Positions 11,362 to 22,204 are shown, numbered from the stretch's first letter. The stretch is DNA of 64,000 bases from Nelumbo lutea (GCA_022828595.1 JAKGHH010000002.1:79580383-79644382), one strand, 5' to 3'. The notes: a model not told the origin generated them from the sequence alone. Program-made: numbers and translations.

Positions 11362-11411
11362 ACCAATACAGGCTAATCAATTATCAAAAAAAAAAATCAA
11401 CACAGGCTAAT
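11362..11411 (+). repeat. 16-bp direct repeat around a poly(A) micro-insert
   Basis: ACCAATACAGGCTAAT (11362-11377) and ATCAACACAGGCTAAT (11396-11411) flank CAATTATC followed by ten A. The first LINE fragment has the sequence once. The form (long target duplication, few bases, then poly(A)) fits target-primed reverse transcription of a nearly empty LINE end. Confidence 0.6.
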
Positions 11412-12510
11412 TTACCGGTATATTACATGTCAGTCTTTAAGATTCCAGCTAGTGTTTGTAAGCAGATAAAGATGATGATGACACCTTCTGTGGGAACCGG
11501 GGGAGAAAAAGAGAGATCACAAGATAAGTTGGGATGTTGTGTATAGATAAAAAAAGTAGGGGGGTTGGGCTTAGGGAATTTACAAAGAAAGAAAATAGCC
11601 CTGTTAGGCAAGTGTCTTTGGAGATTGCGTCAGGATAAGGATAAATTTGGTCCAAGGTGATAGTGAACATTCATGGGCTCTTGGATAATGGATGGGATGC
11701 TGCTAGTGTAACGCCTACGCCAAACAAAAACCTCTCCTTGGAAGGCCATCAGTGCAATTTAACTTTTACCTATATTCCCCACTTTCGTTAGGTACAATTT
11801 TTGTAATGGTAATAATAGTATAAAGCTCTAGGAAAACGTCTGGTTGTGGACCTCCCTCTAAAGGACCAATTTCCCTTTATCTATGTCATAAGAATGAGAC
11901 AATTTCCAAGTTCCTTGTTCAATCTTCATCTTCAAATAATGTTGTCAATTGGGACTTGAGTTTCCAGAAGAGTCTCAAAGACTTTGAATTTCAGTGTGCT
12001 TAACCTATTACAAATGTTGGAGGTAGTTTCCCTTGAACCTTCTAGGCCTAATAGCCAAATTTGGATTTGTACCTCTTCTAGTTCCTTCTCTTGTGCCTTT
12101 TTCTACAAATCCTTGTCACAACCCTCCACTAGTTTTCTGCCTTCTTTTCCAGTGAAAGAGGTGTGGTGTAAACACATCCCACCAAGGGTTGTTGCTTTTT
12201 GTTGGGAAGTTATACATGGAAAGATTAAGACCCTTGATCTACTTCAAAGAAAGCGGCCAAGATGGTGTTTATCCCCTCATTGGTGTGTGTTATGCAAGGA
12301 CGATGGTATGAGTTGCCTTCAACCTTTTATTTCCTATTCTTTTATTACTTCTATTTGGGGTTGCTGTTTTCTTTGTTTGGGTGCAAGTGGAATCCTTCGG
12401 TTGGCCAAAGAAGAGAGGGAGATTAATGTGGAGATGTATAAGTGCTGGCTACTCTTTGGACAACTTTACAGTTTCTGTTCCGAAACTGTAAATAATGAAT
12501 TTCATCCGTA

Positions 12511-12640
12511 GAGTCAAAAAGATACACAAGAAGCCCCCGTACAATTAGACTCTGTAGATGGGGGATATACAGCCACAAGTATACCATCCAACTATCTCAC
12601 CGTATTATGTGTGTACAAAAACACTAATCCAAACAAAAAA
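12511..12640. other. junction between plus- and minus-strand LINE sequence
   Basis: No domain recognised. Plus-strand LINE coding similarity ends at about 12510, and minus-strand LINE similarity is recognisable from about 13280 leftward but fades here. Confidence 0.4.
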
Positions 12641-13661
12641 AAGGAACTGTAAATTCTTCCTTCAAACAATTTGTAATTATCCAATCAAGAAAACATTCCC
12701 ATTATCCTTTTGCTAACCTCTTCTGCTGAACCCTGCTCTCTTTCAAATATTCTAGAAACCCTTCTGCTAACCTCTTCTCTAAGAGAACCCATGATGTCCT
12801 TCAGAAAGCACATCTCCACTGCAAACAGATTTAGCATTCTTGTCTAGATCCTGTAGGTGAACTTAACAATGCAGCAATCTGAGGCTTCACCTCTTGTTAG
12901 TCTATTGTAGAATGATTTTGCAGTAAATTTTCGAGATGTTTCCCAAGCCCAAACCTTCCTCCCATCATCCCTCTCCCACTCACCCTTGAGTTATATAGCT
13001 TCTATAGTAGATCAATGAAAGATGTCACCCTTGAGCTATATAGCTTCTGTAGCAGATCAATGAAAGATGTTACCCCCCAATCATTTAAATTTCCGTGGAA
13101 TTGCAGGTTCCATACCCTATTACCATTCTGAGTTTCCATTTAATCAGGGATATATCAAACAAATTAGGATATGCCTTCATAAGCAGTTCTTCACACCAGT
13201 TTCCTTCCAGAATAATCCGTTCCCAACTTCATACTTAATTCTCTTACTGAAACGTGGGTATGCTTTCTGAATCCCCTTCCACGCTAAACATCTGTAAGTG
13301 GAGTTCGCAGCACCTGAATCCAAATCTCTGCTGTTAGAAACATACTTGGCCACCACAACCCTTCTTCATAAGCTATTTGATTTTCAAGCTCACTAATTGT
13401 CATTTTGCTTCCTTCTTCCATCCCCTCCATAGAAAATCCTACATTTTCTTCTCTAAGACAGCAGCTACTCTTGCTGGAATCAAACAAGTAATACATTGGA
13501 AGGATGCTAGCACACTCTTAATAAGAGTTACCTTACCTCCTTTAGTCAAATATTTAACTTCCGTGAAGTTTCCTGTCCACTTTTTCTACAATAGGCTCCC
13601 ATATAGCTTTAGTTACATTTGGCCCCCAATGGCATTCCCAGGTACTTCGTTGGAAGTCTAC
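12641..13661 (-). pseudogene. L1-type LINE reverse transcriptase 3' part, interrupted by copia
   Basis: Reading leftward from 13661: a PTKYLGMPLGAK motif (RT thumb region), then 'KAIWEPIVEKVDRKL', LPMYYL, 'GWKEGSK'-like pieces, and near 13250-13100 a 'VGNG.FWKE' type segment. Several frameshifts and stops. Bases about 12975-13070 include a ~49-bp tandem duplication (CACCCTTGAGYTATATAGCTTC). The 5' continuation is at 19113-19350, beyond the inserted copia element. Confidence 0.8.
13657..13661. repeat. 5-bp target duplication, left copy (TCTAC)
   Basis: TCTAC directly before the left LTR. The right copy is at 19113-19117. Confidence 0.9.
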
Positions 13662-13962
13662 TATTATGATTCAGCCTGCCCTTGAGTTCTGTTAGTCTGA
13701 TAACAGCCAAGAAGAGAGAAGAAGAAAGAAGAAAGAAAGAGAGAGAGAAAAGAGGAGAAAATGAGAGAAGAAAAGTCTGATTCGAATGAGAGAAAAATTA
13801 CCTCTCCCATTCAGCCAGACATGTTTTATATTACTAACATAATGGAAAAGACACATGTGCCCTTAATTAAGTGAGGGGCACTAGTTCTAATATAATATTA
13901 CAGACCGGCAACCTCAACATAAGTATAAAGACAGAAATACCCCTACATACTCAACACTAACA
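13662..13962 (-). repeat. copia 3' LTR, polypurine tract at 13963-13974
   Basis: 301 bp, near-identical to 18790-19112. The plus strand shows CTCCCCCTCAAG immediately right of it, i.e. the purine tract CTTGAGGGGGAG in element orientation. Confidence 0.95.
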
Positions 13963-13969
13963 CTCCCCC

Positions 13970-15700
13970 TCAAGCTGGTGAGTATATATCATATAATCCC
14001 AGCTTGTTACATATGTCGTCCACTCTTCCCTGACTCAACCCTTTAGTAAATAAGTCTGCCCACTGGTTCCCTGTGTTAACATATGCAGTGTCTATCACTC
14101 CATTCAGAACCTTCTCTCTCACAAAGTGACAGTCAACCTCTATGTGCTTGGTTCTTTCATGAAACACTGGATTAGAAGAAATATGAACTGCAGCCTGATT
14201 GTCACAATAAAGTTTCATTGGAGTGTTAACATTGTATCCTATCTCCTGTAAAAGGTTCCTTAGCCACACTAATTCACAAGTAGTATGTGCCATAGCTCTA
14301 TATTCTGCCTCTGCACTGCTTCTCGCCATGACTATCTGCTTCTTACTTTTCCATGTCACCAGATTACCCCCAAGAAAAGTGCAATAGCCTGTGGTAGACC
14401 TCCTATCAAACATAGAACCAACCCAGTTAGCATCAGTATATCCTTCTATTTCAAGTTTTCCACCACTTTGGTATATCAAACCACAACAAGGAGCCCCTTT
14501 TAAATACCTCACAATTCTTAGAACCGCATCCCAATGAGGAACCAGAGGTTTCTGCATGAACTGACTTACCACACTAACTGCAAATGAAATATCTGGACGA
14601 GTAATGGTTAGGTAGTTCAGTTTACCTACAAGTCACCGGTATCTTCCAGGGTCTTCAAACACTTCACCCATATCACTACTCAGCTTAGTATTTGTTTATA
14701 TAGGTGTTTCAACTGGTTTAGCACCTAATAAACTTGTTTCCTCCAACAAATCAAGCACATATTTCCTCTGACACAAATTAATACCATGCTTAGACCTTGC
14801 TACTTCTATCCCCAAGAAATATTTCAGTTTACCAAGGTCTTTTGTTTGAAAATGTTCCTGTAGAAAAGTCTTCAACCTATCAATGCCATTTTATCATTCC
14901 CGGTAATAACAATATCATCTACATACACCACCAATAGGATTTTTCCTGCCTGAGAGTCATGACTAAAGACTAAATGATCAACTTGGCACTGTTTCATACC
15001 AAACTTCTTTACCACCTCACTGAACCTACCAAACCATGCTCGAGGAGACTGTTTAAGCCCATAAATAGCCTTCTTTAGTTTGCATACCTTACCATCCTCC
15101 CCCTGAGCAACAAACCCCGGTGGTTGCTCCATATAGACCTCCTCGAGCAAATCACCATGCAAGAAAGTATTCTTGATATCAAGCTGATAAAGGGGCCAAT
15201 CATACATAGCAGCAAGAGAGATCACAACACGAACTGAACCTATCTTAGCAACTGGGGAGAAGGTCTCTGTGTAGTCAATACCATAGGTTTGGAAGTACCC
15301 TTTTGCAACCAATCTAGCTTTCAGGCACTCTACACTACCATCAAGTAAATACTTAACAGTATAAACCCACTTACAACCGACAGCCTGCTTCCCAGAAGGA
15401 AGAGTGGTGAGGTCCCAAGTATGATTATGAGTTAGAGCTGAGAGTTCTTCTTCCATTGCACGGCACCACCCTGGAGAGGCAAGGGCTTCCTGGACATCCT
15501 TAGGGACAACAATTGAGGATAGCAAAGAGATAAATTGGCGATGGGAAGCGGAAAGGCGAGTGAGTGAAAACATAATTAGAAATAAGATGAAGGGTACAAG
15601 TGCATTTACCTTTCTGCAAGGCAATGGGAAGATCAAGATCAGATACTGGGTTTGGGGCTGGTGTGGAGACAACTGTCGGATCTGTCGACATTGATGGAGT
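13970..15700 (-). pseudogene. copia reverse transcriptase and RNase H
   Basis: RT spans 15690-14880. It has 'VQEALASPGWCRAMEEEL', 'GCKWVYTVKYLLDGS', 'YGIDYTETFSPVAK', LYQLDIKNTFLHGDL, 'YGLKQSPRAWF' and the catalytic YVDD at about 14914-14925. A frameshift after 'TGNDKMAL' and at least two more lesions near 14630-14700 split it from the RNase H part (14572-13970: YTDANWVGS, SSAEAEYRA, YCDNQAAV, KHIEVDCHFVREK). The RNase H end runs up to the polypurine tract, as is usual in copia elements. Confidence 0.94.
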
Positions 15701-15839
15701 TAGAGTAGCAGCCGGTACATGTGGGCGATGTGTATATACACTTGACGGATAGGTGGCCGTTCAACAGGTGGTGGCACTAGAGGCAAGGACTTGGTCACAC
15801 CTAGAACAAGGGGAACAGAATCCGCAATTGAAAGTGGAA

Positions 15840-17360
15840 GAGGAGGTCATGAGGAGGAAGAAGCATCACCGGACCCCAAGAAAAACGAAGTAGACTCAAA
15901 GAAGGTAACATCAGCACACACAAAGGAACGTCGAGAACTAGGATGATAACACTTATACCCTTTCTGGGTCCGAGAACAGCCATGGAAGATGCACTTAATG
16001 GATCGTGCATCTAACTTGTCCTTCTCGGGGCCCAGATTATGGACGAAGTAGATACACCCAAAAACCCGAGGAGAAAGAGGAAACGGAGACAAGGTGGGAA
16101 ACAAGGTAGTGAATGGGGAATGACCATCAAGGATAGACGTGGGCATCCGATTAATCAAGAAGCAAGAAGTAAGCACCGCATCACTCCAAAAGGGTTTGGG
16201 AACATTCATGTGATGCATGACGGATCGAGTTGTTTCCAAAAGATGACGATTCTTTCTCTTAGCCACCCCATTTTGTTGTGGGGTGTAGGTACATGAGATC
16301 TGATGTATAATGCCATGTTGGTCCAAGTATTCTTGAAATGATGAAGAGAAATATTCACGGCCATTATCGGACGAAAATTTTTAATGTGAACAACAAATTT
16401 GTTGTGAATCTCAGCATAAAATTTTTGGAAGATGGTAAACAATTCACTCATTTCTTTCATTAAATAGAGCCACGTCATCTTTGAATAATCATCAATAAAA
16501 ATGACAAAATATCTATATCCACTGTATGACATCACTTTATAAGGACCCCAAACATCTAAACGAACCAAAGAAAAAGGACTTGACACACGGTTATCAACCC
16601 TAGGACTAAAGGGAACACGATGATGTTTCCCCAACTAACACGACTCACAATCTGAAACAGAAAGTTGACTCAATGAAGGAACCAAAGACTTCAAAACTTT
16701 CAACGAAGAATGACCAAATCGACAGTGCCACTAGAGAGGAGAGAGAGATGACTGGAGAGTTGTTGATGTTCTTCCACCACCGTCAAGATAATACAACCCA
16801 CCAGCTTCATGCCCTCCACCAATCTTCATCCCCGTCTTGAGATCCTGAAAAACACACGAAGAAGGATAAAAAGTAATAGAGCATTTGAGTGACTTGGTCA
16901 ACTTACTAACAGACATAAGATTAAACGGAAATTTAGGAACAATCAAAACTGAGGATAAAGATAAGGGGGTCATGTTAACATTGCCAACACCACAAATGGA
17001 GGATGTGGAACCATTAGCAAGGCTAACAGATTGTGATATTAGGCAATGAGAGAGGGAAGAAAACACACCTGGAGTTCCAGTCAATAATCCAGGGATTGGG
17101 TGTGGATGCCAAACAAGCCATACCTGAGTGTGCGAAAGTATGGCTTGAACAAACCTCTCATACTCATTACGGGGAACACTCACCATCTCCTTCCTGAGAA
17201 CATCTGTGGATGTAGGAGGCATCTGATCAGCTGAACAACTCTCCTGTCTGAAACTGGCGTCACTTGTCATGGCATGATTGGCCCAAGTTAAGGGTGGACC
17301 ATGCAAGTCATAGCAATAATTAATGGTATGTCCATCCATACCATAATGAGCACATCTCCT
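15840..17360 (-). pseudogene. copia protease-integrase region with active-site lesions
   Basis: The zinc knuckle at about 17345-17300 reads C-A-H-Y-...-H-...-C, so the second Cys is Tyr. The protease active site is lost: 'PWIID' is followed at once, in a shifted frame, by 'TGTPGVFSSL', so the Ser-Gly-Ala segment is deleted (about 17080-17100). The integrase zinc site (CRFGHSS...CESC) contains stops. The core keeps Asp in FIDDYSKMTW and SDNGREYF, though the latter lies after a 1-nt frameshift near 16380. The Glu expected in 'NGVAERKN' is Lys (GVAKRKN, about 16255). The C-terminal KCIFHGCSRTQKGYKCY segment follows to 15850. Confidence 0.88.
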
Positions 17361-17602
17361 CAGACCCGAGCCACGTCCTCTACCACGGGCTCCCCTGAAT
17401 CTCTACCTCCAGTACGACCACCACCACGGTTATATGTAGGTCCACCACCACCACTCCGGCCATATACCGGACCACTGCTACCACTACGACCAGACTGAGC
17501 TCCCCGAACTCCACCTCTAACACCACGGCCCCTTGATACTGCAAAGACTGATCTATCAGAAACATTAGAGTTCTCAGTAGATCCAATGGAAGTCCTCCGA
17601 AG

Positions 17603-18208
17603 TCAAGCAAACACCTCTTCTAAGGAAGGGAGAGCTGACCCTCCTAGTATCTGAGCCCGCACTAGTTCATACTCAGACTTCAATCCCACCAAAAATCGAG
17701 TCACATCAAGTTGTTCTCTCTGTTGTTGCTGAATTTTGACATCAGAAGTGAGGGGGTGAGAAACATTCAACTCATTATGAATGTTTCTCATACTAGCATG
17801 GTACTCCTCAAGACTTTGATTGCCCTGTTGCAGATTAAAGTATACCTGATACAGCTGATATACTTTGGTTGTATTGTCTTGACCAGAATACAACTTCTTA
17901 GCATGGTCCCACACATCTTTGGTAGTGTCAAGAAACATGAAATTTACACTAATCTTGGGTTCCATATTGTTCCATAACCACATGATAATCTGTGCATCCT
18001 CTTGTTCCCAGTCATCATACTCATGAGAATCAATGGAGGGTTTCTCCTCCCTTATGTGTTTCACCTTCTTCTTTGCCTTCAGAAAAACTTCTATAGATTT
18101 AGCCCAAGGTACATAATTCTCTCCATTCAGTTTAATGGAGGTCATTTGAACATTCAAGTAGTCAGTAGGTATCATCACATTAGATTTGCTAACACCGCTA
18201 TCTCCCAT
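17603..18208 (-). CDS. copia gag, open over 201 codons
   Basis: The frame opens at ATG 18208 and reads a copia gag (UBN2-like): 'TSIKLNGENYVPWAKSIEVF', IMWLWNNMEPKIS, 'TTKDVWDHAKKLYS', 'LQQGNQSLEEYHASM', FLVGLKSEYELVRAQIL. It ends at a stop before the Arg/Gly-rich nucleocapsid stretch, which continues in another frame at 17600-17380. It would form the particle shell of the element. Length is near normal for the domain but the nucleocapsid is disconnected. Confidence 0.88.
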   Translation of the reverse strand: MGDSGVSKSNVMIPTDYLNVQMTSIKLNGENYVPWAKSIEVFLKAKKKVKHIREEKPSIDSHEYDDWEQEDAQIIMWLWNNMEPKISVNFMFLDTTKDVWDHAKKLYSGQDNTTKVYQLYQVYFNLQQGNQSLEEYHASMRNIHNELNVSHPLTSDVKIQQQQREQLDVTRFLVGLKSEYELVRAQILGGSALPSLEEVFA

Positions 18209-18777
18209 TGCTGAATTCTGTTATTACTGAATTCGTCACACTGCACACTACTTGATCACACTGATCACACTAGTTTCAGCACTTGTTATTGCTGAAGATT
18301 GCACTCTTTACACCATAAACCCTACCCCACAACTACCTAAAATCTCACCACACTATATGAGGACCACTCCCCCTTCGAATCACACTAAAAAACAACATAA
18401 ACCCTAGCACATTACAGTCTAAAATCCCACCATACAATCTAGAACATACTTCCTATTTGATTCATAACAAAAATATGCATAGAAATCTCTTACCTCATCA
18501 CCCACCACACAAAAAGAAATCAGACCACACAAAATACCCACTGCACTACATGAATCAGCCCTCTTCTCTTCATTGATTAGGGGAGGGCTTCTTAGAAACC
18601 ACAGCAACCAACCATGAACAGCACAATTGGAAGCATAGAGACCTCCAAGGGAAGAGGGCGACCACTCCTTTTCAGCCCCTTCCCTTATCTCCAATCAATG
18701 GCAGAGAAATCAAGAGAAAACCCTAGAATGAGTGCGCAGAAAACAGAAATCTGGGCAGATCCGAGTTGCTTAGTTGT

Positions 18778-18789
18778 GCTCTAATACCA
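18778..18789 (-). other. copia primer-binding site (tRNA-Met)
   Basis: The plus strand reads GCTCTAATACCA; in element orientation TGGTATTAGAGC, the usual initiator tRNA-Met complement with one change. It lies next to the 5' LTR end. Confidence 0.85.
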
Positions 18790-18859
18790 TATTATGATTC
18801 GGCCTGCCCTTAAGTTCTGTTAGTCTGATAACAGCCAAGAAGAGAGAAGAAGAAAGAAG

Positions 18860-18905
<46 letters not shown>

Positions 18906-19112
18906 AGAAAAGGAGAGAAAAAAAGTCTGGTTCGAATGAGAGAAAAATTACCTCTCCCATTCGGCCAGACATGTTTTATATTACTAACATAATAGAAAAG
19001 ACACATGTGCCCTTACTTAAGTGAGGGACACTAGTTCTGATATAACATTACAGATCAGCAACCTCAACATAAGTATAAAGACAGAAATACCCCTACATAC
19101 TCGACACTAACA
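18790..19112 (-). repeat. copia 5' LTR, 323 bp, with expanded GA run and TATA-like box
   Basis: Matches 13662-13962. The extra length comes from a GA microsatellite at about 18866-18900. A TATA-like box (TAATATAAAACA in element orientation) lies at about 18971-18982. Confidence 0.95.
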
Positions 19113-19350
19113 TCTACCAAGATTGCACCCCTTGTTCTTCAGCCCACTCCTAAACTTCAGCCACCTATCCTACTGATAGTATTTCACTTTTGTGTATTTT
19201 ATGTATGGTCCAGTGACCGCTTCAAACCATCTCAATACAGCTCTAATGTTCCATAGCTGCTCTTGAGAAGAGCATCAAACCATTTTCTGAGTTCTATTTT
19301 TAAGGAATTTCTAGGATTCTAATTAAGCGTCAGGTGCAGTTTTAGTAAGT
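19113..19350 (-). pseudogene. L1-type LINE RT fragment, 5' continuation
   Basis: TCTAC at 19113-19117 is the right target copy. Reading leftward from about 19290, the frame gives 'QLWNIRAVLRWFEAVTG' and, just before the junction, CNLGR. The same frame resumes with LPTKYLGMPLG at 13661. This is strong evidence that the copia element landed in a LINE. Confidence 0.82.
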
Positions 19351-20518
19351 ACCAAATTTCCAAACTTTGAGGAGCCCATATACCCATAAATCTGCCCAAG
19401 TCAGCAGAATTGAATAAGAATTTAATTGAGTTTTCATTCTCTATGTTGTTGTTTTTCCGTTCTCTTGAAATCAATGTTTTGCAAATTGAAATCATATTGT
19501 AATCCGTAGAGAAGATTGAATCAAATCAAATAATGAATCATAAATCGTTAGATTATCTCTATTATTCATAAACTTGTCAAAAATATATAGATATACTAAA
19601 AGGCTAAATATATATAGGAAAGTGATTTTACCCTATTTTTAACTCATACCTATCATATATGTACCTACAACAGTAGAATGTACCACTTGTACAATAGAAG
19701 CCTAATATGTTATAGTCACATTTGACTTGAAGTCAATTAAGCCACATACAATGGCTCTTTAACGTAACCTAAGGAAAATAAATTCAATGTATGGTCTTAG
19801 ATAACGTAAATAAATCATTTTCTAGTAAGGGATTTAAAACAAGTCTCCCTTGATAACACCAAGTATAAATAATAAAAAACAAAGTACAGAACTAATTCTT
19901 AATTGAATTTATATGAATTGTAGTGATGCAGGAATCATAAAAATCGTAAGATTTATGTTTTTTTAAGGTAAAGTTAACTATTTCATTAAATCAAAAAAGA
20001 TATCCCCCATACAACAGGAGGTTGTACATAAGATTCATAAATCATATGATTTATGAATCAAATTGTATGATTCTAACAAAAAGCGAAAGATTTTTGCAGA
20101 AAAGGATTCAGACATAAGATTTGAATCAAAACCCTTGGGATTAATGATTCAACATTCAAGTCATGAATAGCATTATAAATTGTAAGATTTTGACAACATT
20201 GCTTGAAATCTGTGTTGAAGAAACACACGATTTCTTCGTTTCTCTTTGTTATTCTAATAGTTCTTTGTTACTAGAAGAAAACCAAGAACTATTCTCTGGA
20301 TTTTCCCTGAATTCAGAGTATACTTTGCTGGACTTTTAAGTAAGGCTACCTTACCCTCCTAGTCTCCTCCCTGGGTCTATTTTATTTATTTAAATAAAAT
20401 ACAGGCACTACAAAAAAATGAATTACATAATATAAAAAGGAGCCAATAAAATAACAGAGCAATAAATAAAATAGAGGCACTACAAAACAACAGAAGTCTA
20501 TTTGAAATTTAAAAGTAC
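19351..20518. other. remaining intron 2 sequence, AT-rich
   Basis: No domain seen. It includes poly-A/T stretches and several short repeats of an AATCATAAATCGTAAGATT type between 19500 and 20190. Upstream LINE RT sequence probably continues for some distance but is too decayed to delimit. Confidence 0.45.
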
Positions 20519-20705
20519 CTTATTGGTTAGACCACTTATGTCCTTGTAATTGCATTGAGAGATAAAATGTTGATTGGACATATAGGAATCACATACACTT
20601 CCATAGACCCTATGGCTCCTACCAAAGCTTAACATCTTTTGATTTAAGGAGCACCCATCCCTTCTCAGTCTTCTCCATCGTAAAGTTTCTCTTGCAAATT
20701 CTCCA
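20519..20705 (-). CDS. HMGCL: HMG-CoA lyase, second coding exon
   Basis: 187 nt, acceptor TTTTTGCAG|T and donor AAG|GTACTT. The first base completes the split codon left by the previous exon (2 nt + 1 nt), and the exon ends in phase 0, matching the next exon. It encodes GEFARETLRWRRLRRDGCS, then KMLSFGRSHRVYGSVCDSY and an end of YKDISGLTNK. This is the variable, basic N-terminal segment of plant HMG-CoA lyases before the conserved barrel, where an FAKESFPWRR-like stretch is known. The segment is poorly conserved, so the call rests on that partial match, the open frame, the splice sites and the perfect phase agreement. Confidence 0.88.
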
Positions 20706-20759
20706 CTGCAAAAAGGAGCATGAATGTTGCTTTTGCTAACATATATACGAATAAGACTC

Positions 20760-20890
20760 TCTTTGGTTCACAGTCAGGATAGGAATTAGAATTAGAATTA
20801 GAACTAGAATCGAAATCCCCCAGAATCAAAATCAGAATTACCTATTGCCAATGCCTGTTTGGTTCAGACAAGAATCGGAGTCAGATTTCA
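20760..20890. repeat. GAATTAG-rich stretch, possible MITE fragment
   Basis: Repeated GAATTAGAATTAGAA and two 'TTTGGTTCA' starts (about 20764 and 20859), a composition common in Tourist-type MITEs. No complete pair of ends was found. Confidence 0.35.
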
Positions 20891-20892
20891 AA

Positions 20893-21240
20893 ATTTTTTA
20901 TTTTTATTAGTTTATTAATATTTTATTATTATTGTTATATTATTTTATTATTATATTACTATTATTACTTTTATTATTTTGTTATATTAGTATTAATTTA
21001 TTATTACTTTAATAATATTATATTATTAATGCTTTATTATTATTTTATTAGTATTTAATAATTAATATCTTAGTATTTATTATTAATTTATTAATATATT
21101 ATTTTATTTTATTTTATTTTATTTTAATATTTTATTAAAAGTTTATTAATAATGTATTATTTTATTAATAGTTTATTCATATTATTATTACTACTGTTGA
21201 TAATATTACATTAATATTTTTTTAGTACTTTATTATTATT
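20893..21240. repeat. AT-rich (TTA)n-like low-complexity tract
   Basis: Almost pure A/T with irregular TTATTA units. No coding content. Confidence 0.85.
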
Positions 21241-21945
21241 GTTATTGTTACCCCTTTTCCTCTCTTGCCTATTTCTTCTTCAGAGTGATCTATCTTTTTG
21301 TTGTTTACTCCAGCAACAAGAGTTTCCTCTCTTTCTAATCTCTTGCTCATTCTTTACTGGACAGCATTCCGTCTTCTTCATCCTTAATCACCTAAAGCCC
21401 CTAGTTACAAGATATTCTGTGATAGAGAAAAGAAAAGAAAAGAGAAGAGAAAAGAAGTTTTTTTGTCAAGAGAATGAGGTGTGTCACTGTTCACACCCAG
21501 AAATTTTTTACTTAAACATAATGAATAAATAATCAAAAAAGCCCATGACTAGGCGCCCTAATACAAAAACATATAAAAGGATAAAAATCCCCTTACACTC
21601 AGCAATCCCCCTCAAGCCAAGCATAGATATTTGTCATGCCCAGCTTCTCCAAATTGTTGTCAAGTTTTGATTTGGGAGCGCCTTGACAATCAGCCAACTA
21701 ATCTTCAGACCACACAAAAGGTAAACAAATCTCTCCACTAGCAACTCTTTCTCTAATTCAGCGCTTATCAACCTCTATATGCTTTGTACAGTCATGCAAA
21801 TATTATATTAATATTTTATTAGTACTTTATTATTATTGTTATTGTTGTTGTTATTGTTACCCTTTTTTCCTCCCTCGCCTACTTCTTCTTCTGAATGGTT
21901 TAACTTTTTGTTGTTTACTATAGCAACAAGAGTTTTGTTGCTGAT
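21204..21945 (+). repeat. direct repeat pair flanking a copia remnant
   Basis: About 21204-21340 and 21800-21945 share an ordered series of motifs (ATTATTGTTATTGTTACCC, CCTATTTCTTCTTC / CCTACTTCTTCTTC, TTTTTGTTGTTTACT, AGCAACAAGAG). The copies have diverged by small changes and a microsatellite difference. Between them lies the copia end described separately. Confidence 0.8.
21430..21795 (-). pseudogene. copia RNase H tail, polypurine tract and LTR start, remnant
   Basis: In the minus direction from 21795: TKHIEVDKR, then 'RVASGEICLPFV', 'QGAPKSKLDNNLEKLGMTNIY' and AWLEGDC. This is the standard end of a copia pol. It is followed by a purine tract (TTGAGGGGGAT, about 21605-21616) and an LTR-like start TGCTGAGTGTAAGG running left. 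The rest of the element is missing. Confidence 0.78.
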
Positions 21946-22059
21946 CAAAAAAAAATGGTTGAGCCGGCATACAACCTCTGATTGTATTTGTTTTTAATTA
22001 TTGAATGAATTCAAGCTCTTTGTTGCTGATCAAAAACAAATAGTTGAGCCGGCATACCC
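21934..22059 (+). repeat. 40-bp direct repeat with GATCAAAAA core
   Basis: TTTGTTGCTGATCAAAAA, then a few bases and GTTGAGCCGGCATAC, occurs at about 21934-21972 and 22019-22057, with unrelated sequence between. TGATCAAAAA is also how the LINE tail at 27840 and the micro-insert at 22220 end. Confidence 0.7.
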
Positions 22060-22204
22060 ACTCAACCCAATTCAGTTCATTCTCTTCTCCCTTCTCTCTT
22101 AGTTCTGTCACTCTCACCTGTTACTTTTTTCTCTCTTAATCATTTGTTTATTATCCTATAAAGTTAAACTCCGATGGAGTAGGGAAAATCCGAGCCCCTC
22201 AAAT

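Larger units (their letters stand above)
10077..12510 (+). mobile_element. L1-type LINE, two successive fragments in the same orientation
   Basis: The first fragment (10077-10870) begins at the RT C-terminal motif SWPLTYLGLPLGANPKE and continues through SWKKRFLSLGG. The second (10871-12510) starts earlier in the RT (FFPTKQGIRQGDPLSPFMF), repeats the YLGLPLGANPKE part at about 11210, and runs on to a zinc-binding RT-associated domain (SFPVKEVWCKHIPPRVV...PHWCVLCKDDG, about 12140-12300). Shared parts are offset by 1130 bp and clearly the same subfamily. The core FADD motif is not present intact. Neither fragment can code for a working protein. Confidence 0.88.
13662..19112 (-). mobile_element. 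Ty1/copia LTR retrotransposon with both LTRs, 5451 bp
   Basis: LTRs at 13662-13962 (3' LTR) and 18790-19112 (5' LTR) flank a minus-strand copia pol, with matching 5-bp TCTAC target copies outside. In element orientation each LTR starts TGTTAGTG and ends CATAATA. The primer site is complementary to initiator tRNA-Met and the polypurine tract is next to the 3' LTR. About 14 substitutions separate the LTRs by eye, plus a longer GA run in the 5' LTR, so insertion is fairly recent but not fresh. It sits in HMGCL intron 2 in the same orientation as the gene. Coding parts carry disabling changes (protease motif deletion, knuckle Cys loss, integrase Glu loss, frameshifts). Confidence 0.96.
8548..20518 (-). 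other. HMGCL: HMGCL intron 2, about 12.0 kb, transposon-filled
   Basis: It is bounded by donor AAG|GTACTT (20519/20518) and the acceptor at 8549-8548. Phase 0 is kept on both sides. It contains LINE fragments in both orientations, a Tourist-like MITE, and an LTR-flanked copia element. The bulk of its length is transposon. Confidence 0.88.

Noticed and set aside
21239..21532. Hydrophobic 97-codon frame as a secreted or membrane peptide
   Set aside because: Arises from T/C-rich repeat sequence that recurs at 21.8 kb and from a copia LTR edge.
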